Shown piece after piece: positions 52,641-64,000 of a stretch of 64,000 nt of DNA. Every line of letters starts with the position of its first letter. Positions within the stretch are counted from its first letter, which is position 1. The stretch comes from Lutjanus erythropterus (Eukaryota; Chordata; Actinopteri; Lutjaniformes; Lutjanidae), in assembly GCA_020091685.1 (NCBI GenBank), contig CM034603.1, positions 31,109,696-31,173,695 on the forward strand, written 5' to 3'. A model generated the notes under the pieces. That model searched no databases and had not been told where the DNA came from. It saw only the letters and a list, made by a program, of their open reading frames with translations. Made by a program: the position numbers and the translations under genes.

Positions 52641-55600
52641 TGTGTTTTGCCTGTGTGCTGCGTGTCTGATGGTGTGACTGGATCTAACTGTTAACAACAT
52701 CACACTGAAAGATTAAAGGGCAGCAGAAAAACTTATTGAAGCTGTTTTTGTGCACATCTTTTCAGCAATACTGCAACAGCATTCACACAGGATGGAAACT
52801 ATGCAATGTGCAGTTATTTTAGCGCTAACTGTGGGGTCCAGAGATATAAATAGACTCAACATTAATACCGGGTATGCGGAGAAGTAAACAACACTTTGGT
52901 GTTGTGGCAGCTCAGTAGATGGGTGTGTCTGCAATTTGGTGTCAGTGTTGTGGGTTCAGGAACAACTCAGGGCTTTTCAACATCCATAGTCATCCTTAAA
53001 AATACAGTTATTAAGAACAGCTGAGTATGTAGTGGGATTATAAGATCACACACCAAATACATATGTACTTTTTTGGCAGTGTCCTACGTAGAAAACAAGA
53101 TGACCACACACACGGTTCCTTCATCGACACTGAGAAAACTCAAGAGTTGGTTAATAAAGTCATTCACGGAGCTGTGTGTGTGGTCAGCCTTTTTTCTACT
53201 CAGAATAATGGCACAGCATCACCTCCACTATCTCCAATGTTTTCTCTCTAGTAAAAACTCTAATAAAGCACACAGGTCATAAAATGCTAAAAAATAAAAG
53301 TTAGTTAAATCAGGATGGAGTTTGCTGTCAAACAGGATGGTAGAGCAGTGAAGTCGGCATGGTTAGAAAAAGCAAATCCACACGGAGGTAAAAGCTGCCC
53401 CAGACCACAGACCACATTTACTTTTACACTTACAGTTTAACCAGTAGGAATACAGTACAGTCACTGGTTTACTTGTGTCTATAGAGGAGTATATACTCTT
53501 AATTTATGCTACACAAGCAGTCTGTCCAGCAAAGTGTTATAAACAGTGACATTTAAGATTACATCTCCAAATTTACAGTAGTTAACCAAAAATGGTCCAG
53601 TCGTATTTACAGTTTCACTTCTGCTGCTTGAAGTCAGGGAGGAAAAGATCATTATGAAATTAACACTGACCACAAAAGACGTGTAGATTTTGTTTTTTTT
53701 TCAAGCATTTCTTATTCCTTTGTCCAGCCACATGAAAAAAAACAGTCTATAGGCCAGTAGTTTCTTGGAACAGCTGATTTGCATAGTTAGTGTATGCCAG
53801 TGTGCCACCATTATAAAATTAACATTATTTGTTCATTTGCAAATATTACTGGTTGTACAAAGACCTAATGCAGCAATATTAGCAACAGAGATAGTTTATT
53901 TACCTATTTTTCCCCATCCTAGAAAAAAAAGTCTTGCAGCACACACTGAAATGATGCACATCAGAGGACAGTCGGACGACGGGCAGTCGGCTGAAAAATA
54001 ATTTTGTATACTCCATATACCTGCGTACACCCTGCAATATACCACTAAGTGATGTTATTAAATTTTAGGGTCTGGGGCAACATCTACCAGTTAGCAAGAT
54101 CACAAGATGTCAGACGATTACCAGCATAAGGAGAGGAAGAGGAGGAGCTTAGAGAGGACAGTCTCAGCTCATTCTTCTAAAGGAGGGGAGAGACAAATGC
54201 AGGACGAAGGAACAAGTGAGACAGAAAAGCCTAAAGTGATGAATTTACATCTTTAATACCACAGACTCAGATAAGGACACCAGGGACATAACAACATACA
54301 GTACTGATACACAAAATACTGCGTATCTGTGGAGTATGCACACAGATAACCTACATTATGTATGATACCCTGAATAAACGAGGCTCCTTGTGAAGCAGGG
54401 ATTTTTGCTCACCTCCAAATTTGTCCTCGCCTTCTTCAGCACATCACGAGTCCTTGACACTGCAAAAAACAAGATAAAAACAAATTTCTATTGTTATCAC
54501 AAAGCTACAAGAGCACACAGGTAATATATCAACACTTAAGGTGGTACAGACAATAACAAGCTCTTAAAATAACCAATTTCCATTCAGTTTTTTCGCATTT
54601 AGGCCTGGGATGAGAGAAGAAATCTCATGTTTTTATGAGAAATCTGCAGAGGCCGATAAATCAGCTGGTTTATTGATTCTGTCTAAGCCCTGACCTGGAA
54701 TTACTCTGCACTTCCATGAAGGGAGAAGCAACGCTGTCTGCAGAGAATCTCTCTTTCTCACTTCCTCCACTCACACCTTATTAGGTCTTTTGTTTAACAC
54801 TCGGCCTTCCCACATTTCTTTCTCTCACACTCTGGAACCGAATGATTTAATTAACTGTGGAAAAAAAAAGCCCGCCATCTTCCTCTCGCTGCAGATTTGT
54901 GGTGCTGTGCGTTCACATCATGCTGCTCTGCATTAAACAGACGACAATATGATTCCCTGGAAGGACGATTCTTCGTTCTCTTTCATTTGCTGAACCCGTT
55001 GTCATCATACCTCACTGTGATAGTTCAGATGTTGTTATTGTGATGTTCCAGAGCGATGAGACCGATGACTGGGTGAGCACAATTCATTAATCACCACACC
55101 CTCCCATCTATTTTCACCTTCACTCATCCTTTTTGCACTGTGCGCTGCTGCAAATAAAAGAACCAGGTGCAGATGAGCTTCATCTGTTGTGTTTGCACAA
55201 TTAAAATAGAGCCCCTCTCTCTCATGATCTCTGAACAAGCAGGTCTATGGAAGGTAAGTAAGAGTAATATAAGAGATAAAGAGTTGTAGAGCTCATGGCT
55301 ACAGCAGTGCTAGCTCTCTTGCAGTAAGAGGAAGTCTGGGAATATTCTAATTATTTTTGTAAAGTATTGTCTCTAATGCTTTTATATTGTTTACACCGAG
55401 TTAGGAAGTGCAGCTCCGTCTCAATTGTTCTCTGGGCACAAACTCTCCTCTCTGGACAGCCAGGACAGCCTGCATCAGCCCTCCTCCACTGCCAGGTCGT
55501 GTTCATTCAACACCTCCGCTCCTCAATTTTTATCACTGTGGTGAAGTAGGCTGCCACATTGTATGTGTATGTGTGTGTCTCTTTTAACTTCACAGAAACA

Positions 55601-58600
55601 CTCACACTGGTTGACTATGAAGTGCTCCATGTTCTCCTTGGTGCGGCTGGTGCTCCTCAGTCTTTGAATCGTCCCCTTTAGGACCTCCTCCTGCTCTGAT
55701 ATACGCAGCTTCAGGGACAAGATCTCCTCCTGCATGCACTGCTCCTACACACATGCAAAGGGACATCTGTAATGAAAGCTTCTACTTTCTCTACGAAGAA
55801 GGATACGTCTGACCTAGATGAGTCTGACAATAATGCATACAGTGTATCATCAGCTTTAAACTTCAAAAGATCAGACCAGTTGTTAAATATCATAATGTGT
55901 CTCAAACCTTCTTGAGGTTGTGGATGGAGGGATCAGTGCTGGGCAGAGCAGCTCTCCAGAACATCTTCAGCAGAGACGTCGCCTCCTCCAGGATCTGCCT
56001 CAGAGTCTTGGTGTTGGACATCAGACTCTTCACACATCCGTAGTCCAGGGCCTGCGTACAGAGCTAAGTTAGATAAGGATTTGTTGTCACTGTCTTGATA
56101 TTTATTTGGCCTTCTGGGTCTCACCAGCTCACTGCTCTGTTTCTGACCGCCCTCCAGCAGCGGAGGGCTGAGGCAGGCCTGCAGGGTCGTCTCCATGCGC
56201 TGGACGAGGCTCCGACCCTCGAGGACCTGCTGCTGAAGGGCGCTGAAGTCATCCACGTGACCGATGGCGTGGCGGCCATTGCGGTTCGCAAACGATCCGT
56301 CAGGGGCATCCCCCTCCAGCTCAGAGTGAGGGTCGAGAGGGTCTGCAGGAGAAAAAAAAACTAGAATGTATTTTGGAAGGACTCAGAGCGACAGTATTGT
56401 ATTATTTATATTGCAAGAAAGAATTTTGTGATTAAAACAATAATAATCTCTTTACAACCAGTCCACAAAAAGACATGCAGTGCAGTTAGAGTCACACCAT
56501 TGGCAGTGCTATGGCTGTCGTCCAGATCTGAGTAGGGAGGACCAGGAGATCCACAGTTAAACAGACCAATGTCCCTGACAGGTGGAGACGGAGCTGGGTC
56601 TGTGGAGCACACAGACACACAAACCAGGCTTGGACACACAGCAAACCACGCCACAGCAAACTGAGCCTCCTTTTTAGTATTTTGTCAGCGACATAAATGC
56701 ATCGTCTCACCGTGCAGAAGCTGCCGTCTGTAGAAGTTTTCTCTCTGAGGGCTGGCAGTGAGGGCAGAGAGGGAGGGGGTCCGAGGAGAGCCGACACCCA
56801 GCTTCTGCTCCAGCTGTTTGTGGAGCTCCAGCTGTTTGAGGGCGCTGTTCTCCTGGACGCTGTTTTGCAGCTGGGCTCGCAGACTCCTCACCTCCCCGAG
56901 CAGCTCGCCAAGCTCCACTGGTAGAACTGGGAGCTCACACAGGTAGCCTGAAGATAAAATACTACAGATGTAACGAAACCAAAAACTAAAGGTACGATAA
57001 AACCATGATAAAAAAAAATCCATGATATTATATTTATTGCAATTTTAAAAAACAAAAAATGACAATGTCCTTTATTAAATAATGAATCGAATATCTACAG
57101 CACATTTTTGTTCATATAAAACTAATTTTTCCTTTAAACTTAAAGTGCTTCTGCATCTTCTTAAATAAAAAATTGCTTCAAAAATTTTGTGTGAAGAAAA
57201 ATGAAAAAATCAGGGAAAATCTGAGCAGCCTGTGTTTGCTTTTAGCTTTCTCATCTCAGTGTCCCCAGGTCTAACACAATGCAGTTCTTGTAAGTTGTCA
57301 ACAGATGGCGCCAAAGGAATTCCATAAGAAATGCCATATGCAGTGGTTTTGAGTCTAAATGAAACACTCAGGTTTCCTTATTATGATGTATTTCAGAGTG
57401 AAACAGGATAGACAGGCAGGACAAAATGCTGGAAGGAATTTGATATGAATTTTGAAAAGCAGGCATGTCTTTAATCTTAGCTGTAAGCTGCTAAAGGTTG
57501 CAGATTGAGTGATGGGTGGATATATATAAGAGGAAGAATAGGAAGAAATTGACTTTTTTGGCACACATTCTTAAAAATGTGCGCAAAAAAGGTAAGATGG
57601 CTGCTCTTCCATTTCATCTCAACTTTAAGGTTATTGTAATTTAAAAGGGGAGTATATTAAACAGAGCCAGCGCACAATGAATAGACTGACCTTTGTTGGC
57701 CTTTGTGCTGGAACACACTCGATCGTACACCTGTAGTTCACTCTGCAGGGAGTGGATGAGCTCTCTGCTCTCACAAAGCTGCTGCTGCAGCAGAGACACC
57801 TCATGCTGGAGCCTGAGGACACGCAGACACAGTTCAGCACACTCAGACAACACACAGACACACACGATTTCTATCCAAGCATCAGTCACTGTTTGATCAA
57901 TCTGTACACACACGCATCAAGCAAACACACCCACCTGTTTGTTTTCTCCTGGCTGTTCTGCCGTTCCTGCCTCAGTATGTGTATCTGCTGTCCCTGCTCC
58001 TGACTGTGAGCCTGCAGTCGTCTCAGCTCCTCCTTCCACTGCTCTGCCTCCAGCTCTGCTTGTTTCAGGCGGGCTCGTGCTGTAAACACCGCCTCCCGCA
58101 GCTGCACCACCTCCTCACATGTGTCTGATGGACGAGGAGAGAACAGATGCGTTAACATGCATGTTTCAGAGGAGTCAAAACCATTAAAACTTCAGCTATC
58201 TTCTAAATGAAGCACCTGTGCTGGCCTGCAGGCGTGACTGCAGAGCCAAGTTCTCCTCCTTCAGGACTCTGATCTCATTGGATAGTTGAGTGACTGTGTC
58301 CAGTCCCTGAATGTAGATGTTTGTTGGGGCCCCTGGACAAAAAAACAGTCATTTTATGTCATTTCTTAGACAGAAAGAAGTGATATTGGTTGCAGTATTG
58401 GTGTTGCTAAAGTGTGTGAAGGCTATGGTACCTCCATCACGTCCATTGGTGGCCAGTCTCTCTTCCAGCTGCTGTCGGAGCCTCTCATTGGTCCTAATGG
58501 ACTCCTCCAGATGCTGACGGAGACATCTCACCTCCCGCAGGTGCTCCTCTATCAAATTTACTCCTGGAGACAAACAATATAATCATATTGTAAAAATATA

Positions 58601-61600
58601 AGTGCTCAAGTGTACGTCAATTAAGTTAAGTCCCACCCCTTTTGGCTCTGTTTTCTATTAACAGTTGAGCAAGCTTGATATCATGTATGTCGCTTGGTTT
58701 AGAGCTTGACTGGCACAAAGACTTATATATTTATTGTTAGTTATAGATCATTAGATTGCAACATAATCTATGAGCTATTTTAAAATGAAAAATTCAAATA
58801 CCCCTGGGGGTCCTTGGACCTTATTTGAGAGCCACTGATGCATATTAGGTACTAGCTAGTTAGCTACTATTTTGCTAATATTAGCTATCAGATGCATTTA
58901 GCTAGCTAACAATTAATGTATGTTAACTGGCTAGTTAGCTAGTGTTTTGCAAACATTAGCTAACTTAAAATGTGAACACATATAAGCTGCTTTAACGCAC
59001 AGCAACATCTTTTAACCATCTTCAAAATTTGGTCTTCTTTTCAACATAGACAAGCCTAGTATATAGCCTATGGAAGAAGAGTTATTGAAGCACAGAGGGC
59101 GGGACTTAGAAAGGATCAACTGCCAACACTGAGGTGTGAACGCAGGTAGAGGAGCTTATTGTGATTTTTTTTTTTATTACTATAGAGTCACACCTGCATG
59201 GCTGCTTCCTTGCTGGTGTCCCGGTGATCCAGAGTAGCTTCCCACTGGCTGAACCATGCTGTCCATGTCCCACAGAGTCCCTCCTGTCACTAGACCTGAG
59301 TCAGACTTCAGCGAGTGGCCTTCAGGAATGCCACCCAGCTGATACTGTTGAAAGGCATGATGGGATAGCTGGCTGTAGCTAGAGAGGTCGCGCTGGTTGT
59401 GGGCACCAGGTGAGAGAGGGAACAGAGCCTTGTCATGGGGGACTGCAAAACCTGTGATCACACACACACATACACACACAGAAAAGAGTGAAGAAGTGTG
59501 TGGAACATGACTCACACAGGACAACTGGGAAATTTAATCAGCTTGTTTTTTTAAATTTAATCTTTATAAATCAATTTCACGCATTAAACACACACACCCC
59601 AGGCCCCTCACCCCTGTTCTGCTCATTCATCTGTTTGTAGAGCGTGTCCAGCTCTGGGCGAACAGCGATCACAGACAGGGCCCTGGGCCGGGGGTCAGAA
59701 GTGACTTCCACACCCCAGACGTCAGGGCCAGAGGGGACAGAGAGGGAGAAGGAGACGGGCTCCTTGAGGAGGGCTGGAGGAGAATGACAGGAACATGAAG
59801 GAGGAGGAGGAACAGAAAATGTGGGTACTTTACAAGTCAAATCCAGCTGTGAGTCCCATACCTCTGGACTGATTGGTCAAACCCACAGGGGCTGAGCAAA
59901 GCATGTTGGGACAGCTGCTGGAGGACTTGAGGAAGCCATGAGGAGGAGGAGGAAGGACAGACGTACGGACTAAAGGAGGGGAATGGAAAGTGAAAGGATA
60001 GAAGAAGAATTTCACAGACAGGAGAGGTGAACATACATAAATAAACATTAACAGTACCGTCTTGTTCTGATCCGTGTCCGGGCTGCCGTAGCCGGTGCTC
60101 CTCTTGATACTCTCTGGCGTCTAAATCGGAGCACAGCTCCAAATCGTCATTGGTTCTGTATTCGTCGGACACCAGGGAGGTTCTGTCTGATTGGTCGGTG
60201 GTCTCAGAGAGGGCGTGGCAGCTGGATGGGGTCTCTGGACGCTGCTGCAGCTTTGTGTGGAGCGACTCGATGATTTTATCTTTCTGCTGAAGCTCCTTAC
60301 TCAGCCTACATGTGCACACAAGAGAGAGAACTATTACATTTTGAAGTGATCACTATTAAAGGGCCAGTTTGTAGGATTTAGTGACGTCTAGTGGTGAGCT
60401 TGCAATCGACTGCAATCAACTGAATAGCACTTGTTTCACCCTCCCCTTCCAAACATACAGGAGAAACTATGGCAGCCACAACAGAGCTTCAGGTCGCCTT
60501 CACTTCTGTATCACAAACTTATGGACAAAATTATGTAGCTCTACATAACCTGCATATGATAATCTATAATTAGCAAAACAAGATTTGTCAATAAGAATAA
60601 ATAAGATTTGTTTTCTTATGCTGGCTTTGTCGATTGTTCTTCACTGGCTTACTCTAATATGTTGTCTTATGCTGCTTTATGCTGTTTATAGAAAGTGGGA
60701 GTGGAAAACCAGCTCCAATATTTGTTATTCAAATTAATATATTATCCACTTCATACATGTTGCAATGTATACATCATTAAGTATAGTATAAATGTAATAA
60801 TCTGAAATTTTTTGTGTTGATTTCAAGCCAGTCATCTGCTGCAGGTGGACCAGTCTGCAACCATTTACAAGTAACCGCAACTTTTCATAAAATAACTGTC
60901 TATGTGAAATAACTACTTGCACGTCCTCCTTACTGTTTCAGCTGTCGAAGCATGAGCTCCCTTTCTCTCTCCAGCAGCATCCTTAAAAAAGCAGCCTCTC
61001 TTGCTTGTCCTCGACTCACAGAAAAAGACCACAGAGACTCCCTGTATATGGAGCTGTTCTTAGAAATCATAGATTTCCACAGAGGAGCCATCACAACATC
61101 AGTCCAGTCCAGAGAAACAAAGACAAAGTCCTTGATGCACTGCAGCCCGAGCTGAGAGGATCCAGCAAAAAAAATACTGACAAGACTCTTTGGTCTCTTC
61201 TGATTCTAGTCTCCAAGGTTTCTTCGACTACAATAAATAATATTAGCATTCAGAAAGTGAAAACCGCAGTAGTTATAGATGTCTTTGTACATCCAGAAAC
61301 AGTAGAGGGCTGTCACACAGTCACACCGAGCCTCTTAAACCCAGCTGGTGGGACACCTGTACGTCTGTTCAACTAAAGCAACTTAAGAGTAAAGGCTCCA
61401 TGCTGTGGCCTGTGTGTGGATTAACAGCCACCTTCTGTCTCCTCTCCAATAAGGAGCCATGTGGACGGCTCGTCGCGTGCCGCAGCGTGTCACATGACAC
61501 AGTAAACTAATTACCAGGACAGAGTAAGAGCTCTGCAGAGTGAGCTAATAACTTCATGGGAGGTCCACAGATCTCAGGGCTGCAGGTGATATTATATTTT

Positions 61601-64000
61601 ATAGTTTTGGCAGTTTTGATAATGTTTTTTTTTTATGAGTTTATCAAACTATCCCAGAGGCTAAAATGCACCCCGTTTGCAAACACAGAAACATAAAGTG
61701 GAATTTAATGCTTTGTGGTTTAATCTTGAGGTAGATTATCATTCAGATGTGGCTCCATAACCTGAACCCTGTTGCCAAGCTGCCCACAAATTCACATCTA
61801 ATCTTTTAAAAGATTAAAGGTGATTAAAATGCATGTATGTGCACAGTCAGGTCTATGTCAACTTAATCTCTCTAAGCAAGTTAAGTTGGTAAAAATGTTT
61901 CACACATATGCACATTTAGATATGATCAATCTGACTCACCGTAGGGCGAGCAGCTCGTGGCCTGTCTTGTCATCGTGGCTCTCTGCACGGTCGCCTGTCG
62001 GAATAAAACATTGTTTAAAATGATTATTTGGGCATAAAAGGACCACAAGAGTGTGAACGTATAAGGAAGTGGATGTTCTTACGTCCACTGATCTTGGTGA
62101 TCACTCTTTGTGCCAGGGCAGTGTTCTGTGCCAGCTGCTCTCTGAAGCTCTGACCCATGTAGTAATCGATATCATTGGCACGCAGCAGCTCCTCAAAGGC
62201 CTGCAAGACGTGTAAGAATACTGACTAAAAACAGTCCACTGCTTCATATCATATGCTGAAGATGCATAAAACATGGTTTAGCTAATAATTTAATTAGTGC
62301 AGAAAGGTTTGCAGTACCTTGGTGGTGTCACCCAGGTGCTGGGTGAGGATATGGCAGATTCCTTGGCCCTCTCTCATCCTCTGCCTCAGGTGGGACAGCT
62401 CACGAGCTTGTGTCTGGATCAGAGAGTTGTACTTCCTGGAAAGAGAGGAATAGCACAGTATTAATGGAGATGCTACAGACACTTATATAAAAAGTCATGT
62501 AACAACTCAAACAGACAAAAAACAACAAATAAGTCAATAGAATTAAACAAAATAAACAACAAGGATAAAAATAATGTCAACACTGAGGCAATGTTTAATA
62601 TTCTCATGTTATTCCACCACTGTCTCTTTGTCTCTGTCCACTCACCCGGGCCAGGTGGCACACTTCGCCTCCTCTCCTTGTCCCTTGCCCTCCAGCTTGG
62701 AGTTCTTCAGTTGAGCCTCCAGCGATGCAACTCGTTCCATCAGTTCTTGCAGCTCCCTGCTGGGCTTGGACCCCGGGCGAACCCCTTGAGTATCAGACAT
62801 CCAGCCTTCATCCTCGTCCACACCGCTGGGGGCCGGTGACGTCTCAAAGGCCCAGTTTACCTAGAAGGTGACCAAAAGACATATTATGTTACTATAATGG
62901 ACCAGAAAGACCAGTCAGTGATGCAGAGCAGCTGGTTAACGTTAGAGCACCTTGCGTGGGGTTCGCTCCAGGCTGGACGCGTAGTCGCTGGTGGTGGACA
63001 GGGAGCGGACACGCAGCTGCAGCCCACGGATCACCTTGTGGCAGCGGGTCAGCTGTGAGCGGAGGTCCTGGACCAGATGCTGCAGAGAGGCTGACTCATC
63101 GGCCATTTCATAAGCACCTCTGTTGCTGCTGCAGTTACCGGAGTACCAGCTGCCGCCCACACCCTCATAGTCCTGCTGATGGGACAGGGACGTGCACATC
63201 TCCAGGTCGTCAAACTCTACAGGGTGGACAGAGGAAAGAGACACATTGATGCAGGATTAATGAGTGTTACTGTTGTCATTAAATGTCCAAGCCAAAAATG
63301 TCTTTGTTATGATGTTTTTTGTAACCATACAGTTAAATGGTTTCTCAGTTTGATAATGTCAAGTTTTCAAAGTTGAGAAAGACATAAACAGGTTGTCTTA
63401 GTTAATGTCAAGTTGTTGAATAACATTTACTCCTTCATGTGTATGACAGGTGTCATGACATGGTAATGACATGGTAATGGCAGTCTTATACACACTCCTT
63501 CAAACACTGTGTGACAAATGAGAAAAATATGGGCTGTAATAGATTGAGAGAGGTTTGGCGTGTTATCACCTGGGCTGCTGGCGTCTTCTCTCTCAGCTTC
63601 GTTCTCACTGCGACCACAAGTCTCATAACCCAGATCCTGGAGATCCACCTGCACCTGCTTACTGGCCTGCTGGACCGACGTCTCCGCTGCAGAGACATAA
63701 GAGGGACAACACTTGAATCTTGTATGCTGATAAGGTTTTTGTCTAGTGTCTAATAGCATGTCTCTGTTCCTCCATGTTCCTGAGAGTGACTCACTGAGCA
63801 GGTCCCTGTAGTCCTTCAGCTGTTCGGCCTGAGCGTGGACCGTGGCCTCAGACACCATCAGCCTCTCCTGCAGCTCTCTGTTCTCCTGGTGGCTCAGAGC
63901 CAGGTCGGAGCTCAGACGGGCCGCCTGCTCACGGAGACCCTCCTCGATATCCTGCCAGAGCTCTCCCACGTCGCTGCCGCCGCCAGCGGGCTCCGCCTCC
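50716..64000 (-). CDS. pde4dip: Myomegalin (PDE4DIP), C-terminal 24 exons; 5' end outside window
   Basis: Coding exons, 5' to 3' on the minus strand: >64000-63795, 63686-63570, 63216-62951, 62860-62646, 62435-62318, 62200-62083, 61994-61940, 60981-60934, 60305-60058, 59969-59862, 59773-59612, 59451-59194, 58563-58432, 58332-58216, 58124-57935, 57812-57691, 56947-56711, 56599-56498, 56342-56125, 56051-55908, 55744-55606, 54459-54413, 54176-54122, 50849-50716. They give 1184 visible residues plus TAA. Myomegalin is a coiled-coil scaffold of the centrosome and Golgi that organises microtubules and anchors PDE4D. Diagnostic segments are E-L-W-Q-D-I-E-E-G-L, D-L-G-Y-E-T-C-G-R-S-E-N-E-A-E-R-E, F-E-E-L-L-R-A-N-D-I-D-Y-Y-M-G-Q-S-F-R-E, and N-G-R-H-A-I-G-H-V-D-D-F-S-A-L (CM2-like, near the C-terminus). 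Heptad-type Leu/Gln/Glu coiled coils separate Ser/Pro-rich linkers. The paralog CDK5RAP2 shares several motifs but fits less well. The last two exons are fish-like and least certain. Confidence 0.9.
51452..52467. mobile_element. 1-kb long-inverted-repeat element in the last pde4dip intron
   Basis: The left arm (about 51452-51600: AAAGGAGCAGTTTAATATTTTGG, a GAGAAGATCATCATCACTTTC segment and TTAGCATAAAGACTG) is repeated in reverse complement at the right arm (about 52290-52467). Both read outward with AAAGGAGYAGTTT, TTAGCATAAAGACT and a CTAGC-rich part. The interior is noncoding. I recognise the arm sequence as a very common dispersed fish repeat but cannot name it. Confidence 0.7.
52606..52636. 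repeat. (CA)n microsatellite
   Basis: An uninterrupted CA tract of about 31 bases in the last pde4dip intron. Confidence 0.97.
60357..60545. repeat. Dispersed fish repeat fragment in pde4dip intron
   Basis: The segment beginning AAAGGGCCAGTTTGTAGGAT, with TCTAGTGGTGAGCTTGCA and a CACCCTCCCCTTCCAA block, resembles a short interspersed repeat I have seen across fish genomes. No clean ends or duplications were identified, and the name is unknown. Confidence 0.45.

Noticed and set aside
55933-56256. A 107-codon minus-strand frame running across two pde4dip exons
   Set aside because: Its first part is the true reading frame of exon 56342-56125. After the donor at 56124 it runs through the intron and then crosses the next exon out of frame.
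61005-61376. A 123-codon plus-strand open frame in a pde4dip intron
   Set aside because: Composition is unremarkable, no family is recognised, there is no sign of splicing or a promoter, and it lies antisense within an intron.

Overview
The window is eukaryotic, vertebrate and almost certainly teleost fish DNA (probably a percomorph). Genes are split into short exons with GT-AG introns. Proteins are closest to known vertebrate families. The noncoding DNA is full of CA microsatellites and small inverted-repeat DNA transposons of the kinds common in fish genomes. I rebuilt the exon structures by hand: the reading phase closes exactly across every junction of all six genes. Gene names rest on remembered family sequences, not on a search.

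Layout: (1) 1-8930, plus strand: the 3' part of a secreted FNDC7-like gene. Nineteen fibronectin type III modules are visible, one per exon, and the gene is open at the left edge. (2) 10262-15792, minus: prpf38b, a spliceosome factor with a PRP38 domain and an RS tail, converging on the first gene. (3) 17984-26648, minus: fam102b (eeig2), an NT-C2 domain protein. (4) 29687-36024, plus: slc25a24, the Ca2+-regulated mitochondrial ATP-Mg/Pi carrier, divergent from fam102b. (5) 41176-43438, plus: prkab2, the AMPK beta-2 subunit, with a noncoding first exon near 39.4 kb and a long 3' UTR. (6) 50716-64000, minus: the C-terminal two dozen exons of pde4dip (myomegalin), open at the right edge and convergent with prkab2.

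These are not one pathway; they are a conserved vertebrate synteny block. In human, FNDC7, PRPF38B, FAM102B and SLC25A24 lie together at 1p13.3, while PRKAB2 and PDE4DIP lie at 1q21. Finding them contiguous suggests the two human blocks were once adjacent. slc25a24 and prkab2 are both linked to cellular energy state, but I see no evidence that they are co-regulated.

The accessory material is mainly transposon remnants: two related Tc1/mariner-type copies, a hAT-type MITE with 14-bp perfect terminal repeats and a near-perfect 8-bp target duplication, a 1-kb long-inverted-repeat element, a small inverted-repeat element and two to three copies of another MITE family. There are also several microsatellites and one unidentified coding-like fragment between prpf38b and fam102b. 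I found no RNA genes, CRISPR arrays or viral genes, and nothing that amounts to a clearly new biological system. The most unusual items are the expanded FN3 array with its tetra-arginine linker and the unidentified 46-codon fragment.
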